DNA of 64,000 bases. It comes from an uncultured Paracoccaceae bacterium (lineage in GTDB: Bacteria > Pseudomonadota > Alphaproteobacteria > Rhodobacterales > Rhodobacteraceae). Each line of letters starts with the position of its first letter. Position 1 is the stretch's first letter. The stretch is taken from NCBI GenBank assembly GCA_947492585.1, contig CANLND010000018.1, positions 25,516 to 89,515 on the forward strand. The letters run 5' to 3'. Below the pieces are notes generated by a model, which did no database searches, had not been told where the DNA came from, and saw only the letters and a list, made by a program, of their open reading frames with translations. The position numbers and the translations under genes were made by a program. Positions 35,536 to 44,722 of this stretch are shown here, one piece after another.

Positions 35536-36441
35536 TTACTCGGCAGCTTTGGTCTGCTGCGCGATCCCCCGTAGGTAGTCCTGCAATTCATCCCGCAATT
35601 CATCGCGGGCCAGCGCAAAGGCTACTGTGGCTTGCAAAAATCCAGCCTTTGAACCGCAATCAAATCGTTCGCCGCGGAACCGATAGCCATAGACCGGTTT
35701 TCCCTGGCGAATATCGGCGGAAATCGCATCAGTCAGCTGAATTTCTCCGCCTGCGCCTTTTTGCGTGTTGTCCAGATTTTTCAACACCGACGGCGACAAC
35801 ACATAGCGCCCTATCACCGCCAGATTTGATGGGGCTTCACCCAGCTTTGGCTTTTCAACCATGCCTTTGGCTTCAACCACCATGCCAGACACGCCGCCCA
35901 GATCACGGTTGACGTCCAAAACCCCATAGGCCGACGCCTTTTCCGGAGCCACTTCCATCGCGGCAACCATATTGCCGCCGGTTTCCTCATAGGCCTCAAG
36001 CATCTGTTGCAAACAGGGTTTTTCGGCAGCAATCACATCATCGGGCAAAATAACTGCAAAAGGTTCATCGCCGATCAAACGACGGGCGCACCACACCGCA
36101 TGCCCCAGACCAAGCGCCTGATGCTGACGAATATAGGCAATCGCACCGCTGTCCATGTTGGTCTCTTTCAACGTGCCAAGCAGCGCGTCCTTGCCTTTTT
36201 TGCGCAGCTCCTGCTCCAAAACCGGTGAATGATCAAAATAGTCTTCCAGCGCGCTTTTTCCGCGCGAGGTCACAAAGATAAATTCCGTGATCCCCGCGGC
36301 CCGCGCTTCGTCGATGGCATATTGCACCAACGGCCGATCCACCAATGTCATAATCTCCTTCGGCACCGACTTGGTTGCCGGAAGAAAACGCGTCCCCAGA
36401 CCCGCGACAGGAAAAATGGCTTTTGTAACTTTACGTGACAT
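35536..36441 (-). CDS. galU: UTP-glucose-1-phosphate uridylyltransferase (GalU/ExoN)
   Basis: The 301-residue protein starts MSRKVTKAIFPVAGLGTRFLPATKSVPKE, the pyrophosphorylase signature, followed by LVQYAIDEARAAGI, GLGHAVWCAR and VILPDDVI. Length and motifs match GalU/ExoN. It makes UDP-glucose for the EPS glycosyltransferases. The ATG at 36441 follows GGGGGAAG; an in-frame ATG at 36516 would add a Cys-rich tail not seen in the family. The 252-bp upstream interval has no gene and carries its promoter. Confidence 0.94.
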   Translation of the reverse strand: MSRKVTKAIFPVAGLGTRFLPATKSVPKEIMTLVDRPLVQYAIDEARAAGITEFIFVTSRGKSALEDYFDHSPVLEQELRKKGKDALLGTLKETNMDSGAIAYIRQHQALGLGHAVWCARRLIGDEPFAVILPDDVIAAEKPCLQQMLEAYEETGGNMVAAMEVAPEKASAYGVLDVNRDLGGVSGMVVEAKGMVEKPKLGEAPSNLAVIGRYVLSPSVLKNLDNTQKGAGGEIQLTDAISADIRQGKPVYGYRFRGERFDCGSKAGFLQATVAFALARDELRDELQDYLRGIAQQTKAAE

Positions 36442-36693
36442 TACTTCCCCCAAAATACTCGTTAACAAAATCAGCCTACCGCACATCTGACACTTGCAAA
36501 GTATTTTTTGCCACATTTTTACGATTCTGAATATTCATCACGCCATTACGCAAAGTTATCGCAAAAATTTAACAACAAGAGCCCCCACTGTTCCGAAATT
36601 CGAAACACGAGCCGGGTATCGAATCAAGTTTTAAGCAAAATTCACCCTTGGTCTCGCCAAGAACGCAGTGGCGCTATCCGCAAAATTTCACCC

Positions 36694-37659
36694 TCATCCC
36701 TCAAAACCCGGCCAAATCTTTGACAGATCCCGCTGCAACAAATCTGATAGACCGGCGTTGCGCGCCGACAAATGTTGCCGCAGATAGGCTGCCGTATCTT
36801 CGCGCATCGGCGGCTTTTGAGGATCGGTCAGCAGACGCGGCATGACATAGCGAAACCAATAGTAATGAATCTTGTGCTGAATCTTATGGCTGCGGGTGTC
36901 ACGCTGGCCCATATGATTGCGGTATCGTCCGCGAATAATGTATTTCCCCACCCGATTGGCCCAGCGGTGTAATCGCGGGTGGCCGGGATAGTAGCTGCGA
37001 TTGAACCAGGTTTGCGCGCTGTCCAAAGGCATGCGCGACACGCCGATAAAATCTGTCATCCCATCCACGAACCCCTGCTCATCGGATAAGAAATCCTCAA
37101 AAATACCGATTTTGACCTGCCTTGGGTCAAAATAATCCAGATAGCGTTTGATGCTGGGCATATAGGTTGACCCCAATATGATGGATCGATCCTCAACCAG
37201 AGCCTGTTCAAAACTACAGGCAATACGAGACGTCCGCATCAGGTGCCAATATTGCGAATAGGCCCGTTTAACCGGATCGCGCAGCAAGAAAATCAGCTTC
37301 ACCTCTGGCAGCAGATCATGGATGCGCGCCGGGGCGGTTTGGGAGAACAGATAAGTTGGGGAGTCCTCGCCAACCCGCAACTTGTCTGAAAAACGCTCAA
37401 ACCGCGCCCCATACCAGGCCAGACTATGGGCGTTGCTTTTGCGAATGTCGTACCACGACAATTTCCCCTGCTCGACCGACAGAAAATCCGGGTGCACCAT
37501 AGGATCATCTGCGTCGAAATAGCAGATTTCATTGTCCGGCATTCCAACATCATCGTTCTGACCCAGAATAAAATGTAGCGATGTGGTGCCACATTTTGGG
37601 GCGCCGCAGATGATGAAATCGGGATAGCGCGGATTTGCCTGAACTTGTTCTGACGTCAT
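36694..37659 (-). CDS. Sulfotransferase domain protein
   Basis: The 321-residue protein has PDFIICGAPKCGTTSLHFILGQND (phosphosulfate loop) and LIFLLRDPVKRAYSQYWHLM (3'-phosphate site), as in heparan-sulfate-type sulfotransferases and the one at 28222. The start at 37659 follows GAGGG; an in-frame start at 37710 has no such site. It is monocistronic, at the right edge of the EPS island. It is the third sulfotransferase here and presumably sulfates another position of the polymer. Confidence 0.88.
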   Translation of the reverse strand: MTSEQVQANPRYPDFIICGAPKCGTTSLHFILGQNDDVGMPDNEICYFDADDPMVHPDFLSVEQGKLSWYDIRKSNAHSLAWYGARFERFSDKLRVGEDSPTYLFSQTAPARIHDLLPEVKLIFLLRDPVKRAYSQYWHLMRTSRIACSFEQALVEDRSIILGSTYMPSIKRYLDYFDPRQVKIGIFEDFLSDEQGFVDGMTDFIGVSRMPLDSAQTWFNRSYYPGHPRLHRWANRVGKYIIRGRYRNHMGQRDTRSHKIQHKIHYYWFRYVMPRLLTDPQKPPMREDTAAYLRQHLSARNAGLSDLLQRDLSKIWPGFEG

Positions 37660-38542
37660 CAATACCCTCAAACCCAAAGAAACCACCCGGGCAGATCCGC
37701 CGCAGGTCATACACGTAACACATCATAAAGTCGTGGAGGCCGCGACGCTGATGGGTCCAGCTGGCCAACGCAATCAGCTCCGTCTTCTGCCGGTAATAAA
37801 GGCCCCCGCCCTGCTGCTTTGCAGTTCTCCCATGAGCTTGCACAGTTACAAATGTCGGTCAAGATTTGATGGACAGCGCAAACTTTCTGCCAGATTGATC
37901 CGCATCTGCCGACGGTATCGCCCGCTCCGCCCCAACGGGTCGCGCCAGAACACACTGTAACGGCGCAGATGATACGCACAAATATTGAGATTCGCGGTCC
38001 CACTATTTGTCATTTGAAGGGTGGCCGGTTTTTTCGGCCAGATCCTGCAAATTTTAACAACATAATCGATTCATATAAAAAACTGAGCCCAAATTGGCAA
38101 GGCAGGCCCAAATGCGCCCTGACCCACACAAAACCACCACAAAGCTTAATGGAATCGCTTCGACCTCCAGCGATATATTTTTGTTTGTATACAACGGCAT
38201 GAAATTGTCATCCCACTGTTCAGCCCCCCAAATTGGTGAATTTTTACCCCCTCCGGCGCCCCCCGATGACCTTCGAATGGTCAAGCTAATGCCACAGTTT
38301 GGAATTGAATTTGCATTTGATTTTAAAGGTAAAAATCTAGCCAGTTGCAGGAATTCGCCCAAAGTAAAGCCTATCTGGGCAGATCGGCGATCCCCCGCCA
38401 CCGTGTTTCAGATTTCAGCTGGAAATCGCGTCAGAAGACGTCGCCTGGGAAAGAGGCTTGAGGCTTTTTCCCCAACACACACATTGCGGCTCAGAAAACG
38501 GCCCGCAGCCAAATGTCGGGTACAGAAAAGGACTGATGATAA
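37660..38542. other. 883-bp gene-free divergent intergenic region
   Basis: No credible gene was found on either strand. The region separates the leftward sulfotransferase gene from the rightward G8/RTX protein gene and has several AT-rich patches, including the short palindrome TTGTATACAA at 38185-38194. Such a length leaves room for a long regulated leader of the surface-protein gene. Confidence 0.6.
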
Positions 38543-41500
38543 ATGGAAATGAGCACTCACATGCATCACAGCGCGCAGGTCGACGCATTGTTCGCACCTG
38601 CTGATGCAACTCATGTCGCTATCAACAACGGCGACTGGACGAACCCCGGTACATGGCAAGGCGGCAACGTCCCCGGCGCAGGCGCGTTGGTTCACATCCC
38701 CGACGGCACCAGCGTCACCTATGACGCCGACAGCTCAGCTGAACTGTCTATGATCCGTGTGGACGGCGCCCTGTCTTGGTCACGTGACCAAGACACCTCG
38801 CTCCACGTCGAAACACTGTTTACCACACATGGCTCGCGACTGGACATCGGCACAGCTGCCGACCCCATCCCCGCACATGTCACCGCTGATATCACGTTTA
38901 CCGACGGGCCGCTTGATCTCTCAAACGATCCGGGCCAGCTGACCCACGGTTTGGTTGCCTTTGGCAAAGTTGACATCCAAGGCGCGGCAAAAGACAGCCA
39001 CATGACCTTGAACGGTGGCGCAGACAAAGGGGCGACCTCGGTGTCCGTCGACGGTAATCTGAGCAATTGGAAAGTCGGCGATCAGATCCTTTTGGTCGGC
39101 ACCAAATACCTCGGCGAAGACGACAACGACGTTCTGCAAACGCAGGATGAAACGCGCATCATCACCAAGGTCGAAGGGAATACGATCACCTTTGACGCGC
39201 CGCTGCAATATGATCACCAGCCCCCTGCTGGTCATGACTTTGACACCTATGTTGCCAACCTGTCGCGCAATGTCACCTTCCAATCAGAAAACCCCGAAGG
39301 CGTGCGCGGCCATATCATGCTGCACAATGGCACCCCCGATGCCGATGGGTCCATCAACAACGTCCGGTATGCCGAATTCCGGGATCTGGGCCGTACGGAC
39401 CACAGCAAGGTTGTTGGCGACGAACCCGGTGAAGCCAACCCCCAAGGGCGCTATTCGTTGCACCTGCACGAAATTGGCACCGAACCCGGATCGCCGCAAT
39501 CGGTGATTGAAGGCAACGCCGTTGTCGGCAACCCCGGTTGGGGCATCGTGCAGCACTCCAGCCATGCGACCATCAATGAAAACGTGGTGTTTGACGTCAC
39601 AGGCGCGGGCATCGTCTCTGAGATCGGCGACGAAACCGGCTCATGGACAGGCAATCTGGTCACCTCTGTCACCGGGTCAGAAGTCACCAAACAGATTGGC
39701 TCAGAAGGCGCCGCCTATGAAAACCAATCCCGTGTGATTATTCAGCAGGATAACATCGCGGCCAACTCCAAAATTGCATGGAACTTCTCAGGCCGCGAGA
39801 CTTTTGCCGAAGATGCCGAACATACGGGTGCCCCACGCGACGGCATCCATCGCAAACTGTTCGAACGCGAGCAACTGCAGTTTGACCCCTCCCCTTTTGA
39901 CGTTGCCATCGACCACGAAGAACCACCGCTGGTGGATTTCAACGACAACACCGCCGTCGGCACCACCACCGGTCTGCGCGTGTTCCACCGTCAGTTCTCG
40001 GATGACACCGACACCATGAGCGTGTTGGACAACTTCACTGTCTGGGGCGGCGCCCATGCGGTTGATCTGGAAAACTATGCCTCCAACTATCTGTTCAAGG
40101 ATTCAATCTGGCAAGGCGAAGGAATTGGCTTTCGGATTGAACGCAAGACCTCATCGGCGGTGTTTGAAGATGTCGAATTTGTGGACTTTGGGCTGGGCTA
40201 TCGCAGCTACGGCGTGAACCATGAAGTGGTGTTGATCGACACCGAATTCAACAACGTGCTCCAGACGTTTGATATCAAAGATCTGGTTGGCACCATCACC
40301 ACCGAGTCCCGCAAGGCAGAGCTGATCAAATACTTCCGAGACCAGCACGACATCGATTACACAAACCCGCTGCCAACGATTGTAGACAGCAAAGATCTGA
40401 CGCCCGTGGACGCCGTGACCTTTACCGCGCACAAGGACGCTGATCTGTCTTTGGCACCCGGAGATCTGAACCTGAACATCAAGGGGTACACGCATGACTC
40501 GGTCGGCACCCGCCGCTATAACGAGTACGTGGTCGCCAAGACCCCCAGCGGCACCGGCACCAGCCGGGACTATGATGGACTGCGGATCCGTTTGGCCGGG
40601 GAAGAAAGCGACAGCCAACGCGAATTCACCTTGGACCAGTTTTTAGGGCTGCATGGCACCTACCAAAAAGCAAACGGCGACTGGGTTTCGCCGGTTGTCA
40701 ACTGGATCACCGACCGTTTGACCGGCGACCACCACCCGGTGGTTATTGAAATTGAACTGAATGGGTTCAGCGCCGCCCAGATGCAAAAATTTGAACTGTC
40801 CGAGTACCCAGATCCCGGCATCAACAACCCCAACTTTGTTCACGATATCCCCGTGTCAGTGGATGATAACACAGGCCATGACGGGCACACCGATGGTGGC
40901 GCGACGGATGGTGGACACACCGACGGTGGCGCGACGGATGGCGGGCACACCGACGGTGGCGCGACGGATGGTGGACACACCGACGGTGGCGCGACAGATG
41001 GTGGACACACCGACGGTGGCTCTACGGATGGTGGACACACCGACGGTGGCGCGACAGATGGTGGACACACCGACGGTGGCTCTACGGACGGCGGGTCAGC
41101 TGGAAGTGGACAAACCGATCAAGGCTCTGGTGAAGATGGGCATTCCGGCCACGATGACGGCGGCGCAACTGGTGGTTCTTCTGGTTCTGGCGACAGCCAG
41201 GACAAAACCACAAGTGGCCTGACCCAGGTCATCGGCACGGGTGGCCGCGATCAGTTGACAGCTGTCAACGGCCCGTCCTTGATGCTTGGACTTGGGGATA
41301 AAGACCGCTTGGTCGGCAGCGAAGGCAACGACATTCTGGACGGTGGCCGTGACACGGATACGCTGTTTGGGGGACGTGGTGCCGACATCTTCCGCTTTAG
41401 TTCCCATGACAACAGCCGCGATGATCTGCGCGATTTCTCAGTTGCCGAGGGTGACGTTCTTGATTTCACGCCGCTTGCTGAAGATTATGGGCTGTCGCCC

Positions 41501-42226
41501 GATGAGATGATGGCCGCTCTGCGGTTTGAGCAGATCTCTATCGGGGTTCGGATTTCGCTGGATCTTCCCGAACGCGTTCAGAACATTGCCACGGTGTATC
41601 GCACGACCGAGGCTGAACTCCGCGCGGCAGATGCGATCATCGTTGATGTGGCGGACCTGCCGGATGGGAGCTATTCGGTTCCTGCAGAAAATCCTGCGCC
41701 CGAAGATCCGATCGTCGAAGACACAGTCCAAGACGACCCAATCGAAACACCGGTTGTTCCTGACCCAACACCAGAGCCCGAAGCGCCGGTCCAGACAGGT
41801 GATGTGTTGCAAGGCACATCAGGCGATGACACGTTGATCGATGGCAACGGCGATACCATTGTGAGAGGAGGCCGTGGCAAGGACACCCTAAAAGGCAATG
41901 GCGGCAACGACACGCTGGAAGGCGGCGCCGGAGTTGACCAGCTTTATGGTGGCGAAGGGGCGGACATGTTTGTCTTTGCTGGAGAAGATCGCAGCCCGGA
42001 TGTTATCCGCGACTTTTCCATCGCGCAGGGGGATCGGATTGATATTTCCGCCTTTGCCGACAAATACGGTTGGTCCGCGTCCGAAGCTGAGAATGCGCTG
42101 GTTGTCGAAGATCTGAACTATGGCACCAAGATCTCGCTTCAGACGCCTGATCGACTTCAACAGATCACCACAGTGGTGCGTCTGTTTGAAGATGACATTG
42201 TCTTTGATGATCTGTTCATCGTCTAA
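38543..42226 (+). CDS. Large type-I-secreted surface protein: G8 domain, beta-helix, TDGG repeats, RTX blocks
   Basis: The 1227-residue protein has an N-terminal G8 domain ([20 protein letters not shown], residues about 28-150), known from CEMIP-type and bacterial surface proteins, then a right-handed beta-helix-like region ([20 protein letters not shown] and similar, about 300-560). Residues 782-851 are seven HTDGG[AS]TDGG repeats. Two RTX blocks follow (about 895-955 and 1088-1150, with GGRGADIF and GGEGADMF). It has no signal peptide and ends DDLFIV, like the DVFLF end of the protein at 524-5473, as expected for type I secretion. A parS-like palindrome lies inside codons 904-909. It probably binds or processes polysaccharide at the cell surface. 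Confidence 0.9.
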   Translation: MEMSTHMHHSAQVDALFAPADATHVAINNGDWTNPGTWQGGNVPGAGALVHIPDGTSVTYDADSSAELSMIRVDGALSWSRDQDTSLHVETLFTTHGSRLDIGTAADPIPAHVTADITFTDGPLDLSNDPGQLTHGLVAFGKVDIQGAAKDSHMTLNGGADKGATSVSVDGNLSNWKVGDQILLVGTKYLGEDDNDVLQTQDETRIITKVEGNTITFDAPLQYDHQPPAGHDFDTYVANLSRNVTFQSENPEGVRGHIMLHNGTPDADGSINNVRYAEFRDLGRTDHSKVVGDEPGEANPQGRYSLHLHEIGTEPGSPQSVIEGNAVVGNPGWGIVQHSSHATINENVVFDVTGAGIVSEIGDETGSWTGNLVTSVTGSEVTKQIGSEGAAYENQSRVIIQQDNIAANSKIAWNFSGRETFAEDAEHTGAPRDGIHRKLFEREQLQFDPSPFDVAIDHEEPPLVDFNDNTAVGTTTGLRVFHRQFSDDTDTMSVLDNFTVWGGAHAVDLENYASNYLFKDSIWQGEGIGFRIERKTSSAVFEDVEFVDFGLGYRSYGVNHEVVLIDTEFNNVLQTFDIKDLVGTITTESRKAELIKYFRDQHDIDYTNPLPTIVDSKDLTPVDAVTFTAHKDADLSLAPGDLNLNIKGYTHDSVGTRRYNEYVVAKTPSGTGTSRDYDGLRIRLAGEESDSQREFTLDQFLGLHGTYQKANGDWVSPVVNWITDRLTGDHHPVVIEIELNGFSAAQMQKFELSEYPDPGINNPNFVHDIPVSVDDNTGHDGHTDGGATDGGHTDGGATDGGHTDGGATDGGHTDGGATDGGHTDGGSTDGGHTDGGATDGGHTDGGSTDGGSAGSGQTDQGSGEDGHSGHDDGGATGGSSGSGDSQDKTTSGLTQVIGTGGRDQLTAVNGPSLMLGLGDKDRLVGSEGNDILDGGRDTDTLFGGRGADIFRFSSHDNSRDDLRDFSVAEGDVLDFTPLAEDYGLSPDEMMAALRFEQISIGVRISLDLPERVQNIATVYRTTEAELRAADAIIVDVADLPDGSYSVPAENPAPEDPIVEDTVQDDPIETPVVPDPTPEPEAPVQTGDVLQGTSGDDTLIDGNGDTIVRGGRGKDTLKGNGGNDTLEGGAGVDQLYGGEGADMFVFAGEDRSPDVIRDFSIAQGDRIDISAFADKYGWSASEAENALVVEDLNYGTKISLQTPDRLQQITTVVRLFEDDIVFDDLFIV
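40886..41095 (+). repeat. Seven tandem 30-bp repeats encoding HTDGG[AS]TDGG
   Basis: The period is exactly 30 bp and in frame. Units differ only by a few third-position changes and a GCG/TCT (Ala/Ser) switch. The coded stretch is rich in His, Asp, Thr and Gly and acts as a flexible linker between the beta-helix part and the RTX blocks. Near identity of the units suggests copy-number change by slippage. Confidence 0.95.
41254..41269. other. parS-like palindrome, copy inside the G8/RTX protein gene
   Basis: GTTGACAGCTGTCAAC is a perfect 16-bp palindrome, identical to the copies at 42360 and 43620. It fits the GTT-N10-AAC shape of repABC centromere sites bound by RepB. It codes for the QLTAVN part of an RTX block, so the site and the protein share the sequence. 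Confidence 0.8.
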
Positions 42227-42249
42227 AATACGACGCTAACCTGACAACG

Positions 42250-42275
42250 CGCCCGGCCCATTGGTCGGGCGTTTT
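42250..42275 (+). terminator. Rho-independent terminator after the G8/RTX protein gene
   Basis: CGCCCGGCC (42250-42258) and GGTCGGGCG (42263-42271) form a 9-bp stem with a CATT loop, followed by TTTT. It lies 24 bases after the stop codon. Confidence 0.85.
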
Positions 42276-42359
42276 GCATTTCTGAGCGTAGATTGTAGCG
42301 TCGTCGTGGTTTCATATAACGGCATTTCTCAACTTGGTGCGGGTTGCCAAATTGGGTCA

Positions 42360-42375
42360 GTTGACAGCTGTCAAC
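42360..42375. other. parS-like palindrome downstream of repC
   Basis: A second perfect copy of GTTGACAGCTGTCAAC, 32 bases beyond the end of repC. Centromere palindromes downstream of repC are common in repABC replicons. Confidence 0.88.
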
Positions 42376-42406
42376 CGGGAGTCATCACAGATATTATCAT
42401 CCAAGA

Positions 42407-43573
42407 TTAATGAACACGCAGCAGTGCCATCACCATTGGGGCAGGGGAGAACTGGCTGTTCATGGATTTCTTGGTAAGGCTGCGAAGATAGCCCCCGGGG
42501 TTTTTGATATCGGTAAAGCGTTGCAGCATGCAGGCCAACGTAACCGCCGACTGTTCGGCACCCATTTGCGATTTGGCCTCGGCCCAGGTGGATTGATCAA
42601 CGCCCATCATGGCCCGAATGCGGTCAGCAGCGTGTATCAAATCTGTCCAATGGCGCATTTGGTCATCACAATAGGGTAGGATATCTGGACAGGCTTTTGC
42701 CACCAGTTCTAGCGGTAGGTTGGGTCGCGTTTGCGGTTTAGAGTCGTCGGTTGGTTGAGCGGGCTTGTTTTCTTGGCTCTGTTCAGAATCTAAGGTTTCT
42801 TTTTTTGAACTCTGATAGTGCCGCTCATTTTCGCTGTCACTGCCGCTCACTATCTCTGTTTCTGTGGTCAATGTTGCGTTGATTTTGGCCAGAACTGTCG
42901 CTGTGCGTGCAATCAATTCCTGAAGTGCATCGAGGCCAAGTTTACGGCGCGAGGTTTTATGGATCTCAAGAAGTTCTGCGTTGAGGTTTGCCCAATCGCC
43001 TGGCAGGCCGTTATCCTGCCCGTAGAACGCAAGTTTGAGCGCGTCGCGTTTGATCAGCGTCAACTGTTCCTTGGCCTCTCTCAGCGCTTCTGCATCGGCG
43101 CGGGTTTGCGCTGCCGCCGCCGTGATACTGTCGGCTTGTTGCAAAAGGGGACGTAGATCAAACCCAAACGCGCGCGACACGGCGCCGCTGCTGTTGCGAC
43201 GGGCGTAGCGTTTGCCATTGGGGCTGTCGTGACGGCGAATGACGCCCGCTTCAACCAAGGCGGCGAGATGACGGCGCAGCGTGCTTTCGGCCATGCCGTG
43301 GGCGCGGGTGCTAAGGCTTTGATTGGATGGAAATACGATGAGCGTTGCATCTTCGGTCAACATTCGGTCGGGATGGAACGACAATAGCGCGTTCAGAACA
43401 GCCAGATCGCGGTCGCTGAGTTCGTAGAACTTACGCGCGGTGCAGAGTTCGTGAAAGATGATCCATTTGTCGATTTCGCATAGCGGAGCCGGGCGGTGCA
43501 TCGCGGCGGCCTGTTGTACCAGACCAGCCGTCACCGGCCGCCGCCCGAAGGGCGTCGTTGAAATAATATCCAT
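42407..43573 (-). CDS. repC: Plasmid replication initiator RepC
   Basis: The 388-residue protein has the RepC beginning TPFGRRPVTAGLVQ and the winged-helix part FYELSDRDLAVLNALLSFHP, LIVFPSNQSLSTRAHGMAESTLRRHLAALVEAGVI, SPNGKRYARRN. A Ser/Gln/Glu-rich linker (about 240-285) separates a C-terminal helical domain. RepC binds the origin, which in repABC plasmids lies within repC itself, and limits copy number. The length is about that of known RepC. It is the third gene of the leftward repABC operon, separated from repB by a 189-bp gap with a parS copy and a predicted antisense RNA. Confidence 0.93.
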   Translation of the reverse strand: MDIISTTPFGRRPVTAGLVQQAAAMHRPAPLCEIDKWIIFHELCTARKFYELSDRDLAVLNALLSFHPDRMLTEDATLIVFPSNQSLSTRAHGMAESTLRRHLAALVEAGVIRRHDSPNGKRYARRNSSGAVSRAFGFDLRPLLQQADSITAAAAQTRADAEALREAKEQLTLIKRDALKLAFYGQDNGLPGDWANLNAELLEIHKTSRRKLGLDALQELIARTATVLAKINATLTTETEIVSGSDSENERHYQSSKKETLDSEQSQENKPAQPTDDSKPQTRPNLPLELVAKACPDILPYCDDQMRHWTDLIHAADRIRAMMGVDQSTWAEAKSQMGAEQSAVTLACMLQRFTDIKNPGGYLRSLTKKSMNSQFSPAPMVMALLRVH

Positions 43574-43619
43574 ATGTGTTCACGAGACAAAACTATTTTG
43601 CCCGCCGGTCTCGACGCCA

Positions 43620-43635
43620 GTTGACAGCTGTCAAC
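43620..43635. other. parS-like palindrome between repB and repC
   Basis: A third perfect copy of GTTGACAGCTGTCAAC. The TTGACA at 43621-43626 doubles as a good -35 element for the predicted countertranscript RNA on the plus strand. Confidence 0.88.
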
Positions 43636-43656
43636 GTGAAGGGCTAGAACTGGAAT

Positions 43657-43713
43657 TGCTACATAACCAATTCAGGCCTCTTGGGATTTCGATTCTGAGG
43701 GGCCTTTGTTTTT
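43657..43713 (+). ncRNA. Predicted repABC countertranscript (incompatibility) RNA
   Basis: On the strand opposite repC, TTGACA (43621-43626) and TAGAAC (43645-43650) form a plausible promoter with an 18-bp spacer. A hairpin follows: AGGCCTCT (43674-43681) pairs with AGGGGCCT (43698-43705), and then TTGTTTTT. This gives an RNA of about 57 nt, the size and place of the ctRNA that represses repC in other repABC plasmids. No expression data are available; the prediction rests on promoter, terminator and position. Confidence 0.7.
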
Positions 43714-43762
43714 GGGTTCTGTCTGTTGTGTGCCTCCTGTGCTGCTCGTGTGTGTTGTGTGG

Positions 43763-44722
43763 TTAGTCCTGCGATCCGGATTTCCAGTGCGCATGGAGTT
43801 CTGCAAGGTTGTTGACAAGCCACTCATCAAACCCTTCGGCCTGATCAAACGTGAGCGTTAGCTTGGTGCCCTTGTGCTGGACCTTGGCCAGCGCACTGCC
43901 ATCGCGCGTCGTCAGGGCGGCGAGTTTCTGGGGGGCAGGGGGCTTGGCGGTCTTGCCGGGTTTTATGGCTGATATCAGCGCCTCAAATCGTGCGTCTGAC
44001 GTCTCTCCGCCTGCGTTTGCTGTGGCCACCACGGCCTCCAGTGGCAGGGGGCTGTCGATGAATAGATCAGCCAGCGACAGCCACCGATCCCGGCCCACCG
44101 AGGGTGCGGCGCCAATGGCGTGAATCAGCGGTTCAGGGATGCGGTCTGCAACTGAAAGCATACGTGAAATCAATGTCTTATCGACATGAAGCGCGTCGCA
44201 GATCACTTTTCGTGAATAGTCCATGTCGCGCATCTGTCGGGCGAAATTAACCTTTTCGATGAAGCTCAGATCGCGACGGGCGCTGTTTTCCTGACCCTGC
44301 GCAACGATCAGCGCCCGGTCGTCCAACACTCGGACCAACGCGCGGACGGGGACGCCCAATTCGCGTAACGCGGCCACACGACGACGCCCATAAACGATCT
44401 GGAACCGTTCAGGATCATTGGGATTTGGGCGCAGTAAAACGGGGACCTGCTGCCCATATTCGCGCAAAGATTCTACCAGTTCGGCGTGACCCGCATCGTT
44501 TTCAAGACGATCGGTGATCCCGCCGCCATCAATCATCCGCACGTCGATTTCTTGGACGGCGCGGGCCTTTAGATCCGAAATCGACTGGCTGACTGCGCCA
44601 ATGGCCCCGGAGTTATACCGAGGCCGGGTCACGTCAACGCGGCTTGTTTCGCCGTCGGATTTTGCCGGGGCAGGGGAGGCGGCTGGGTCCATCAAGCCTT
44701 GCAACAGGTTTTTACGCGCCAT
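43763..44722 (-). CDS. repB: Plasmid partition protein RepB (ParB family)
   Basis: The 319-residue protein begins MARKNLLQGLMDP, as RepB proteins do, and has the ParB core RFQIVYGRRRVAALRELGVPVRALV, ENSARRDLSFIEKVNFARQM, and a helix-turn-helix around VICDALHVDKTLISRMLSVADRIP. It should bind the three GTTGACAGCTGTCAAC sites and load segregation complexes with RepA. The start at 44722 follows GGGGA and overlaps the end of repA by 11 bases; an in-frame start at 44758 would extend further into repA. Confidence 0.94.
   Translation of the reverse strand: MARKNLLQGLMDPAASPAPAKSDGETSRVDVTRPRYNSGAIGAVSQSISDLKARAVQEIDVRMIDGGGITDRLENDAGHAELVESLREYGQQVPVLLRPNPNDPERFQIVYGRRRVAALRELGVPVRALVRVLDDRALIVAQGQENSARRDLSFIEKVNFARQMRDMDYSRKVICDALHVDKTLISRMLSVADRIPEPLIHAIGAAPSVGRDRWLSLADLFIDSPLPLEAVVATANAGGETSDARFEALISAIKPGKTAKPPAPQKLAALTTRDGSALAKVQHKGTKLTLTFDQAEGFDEWLVNNLAELHAHWKSGSQD

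Noticed and set aside
38054..38401. 115-codon minus-strand frame in the 883-bp gap
   Set aside because: No ribosome binding site, mixed composition and no motif; treated as chance.
40840..41070. Pro/Ser/Cys/Val-rich minus-strand repeat frame ([10 protein letters not shown])
   Set aside because: It is the complement of the 30-bp TDGG repeats of the surface-protein gene.
40886..41095. Possible CRISPR array because of regular 30-bp repeats
   Set aside because: The repeats are directly adjacent with no spacers and stay in frame within a gene.
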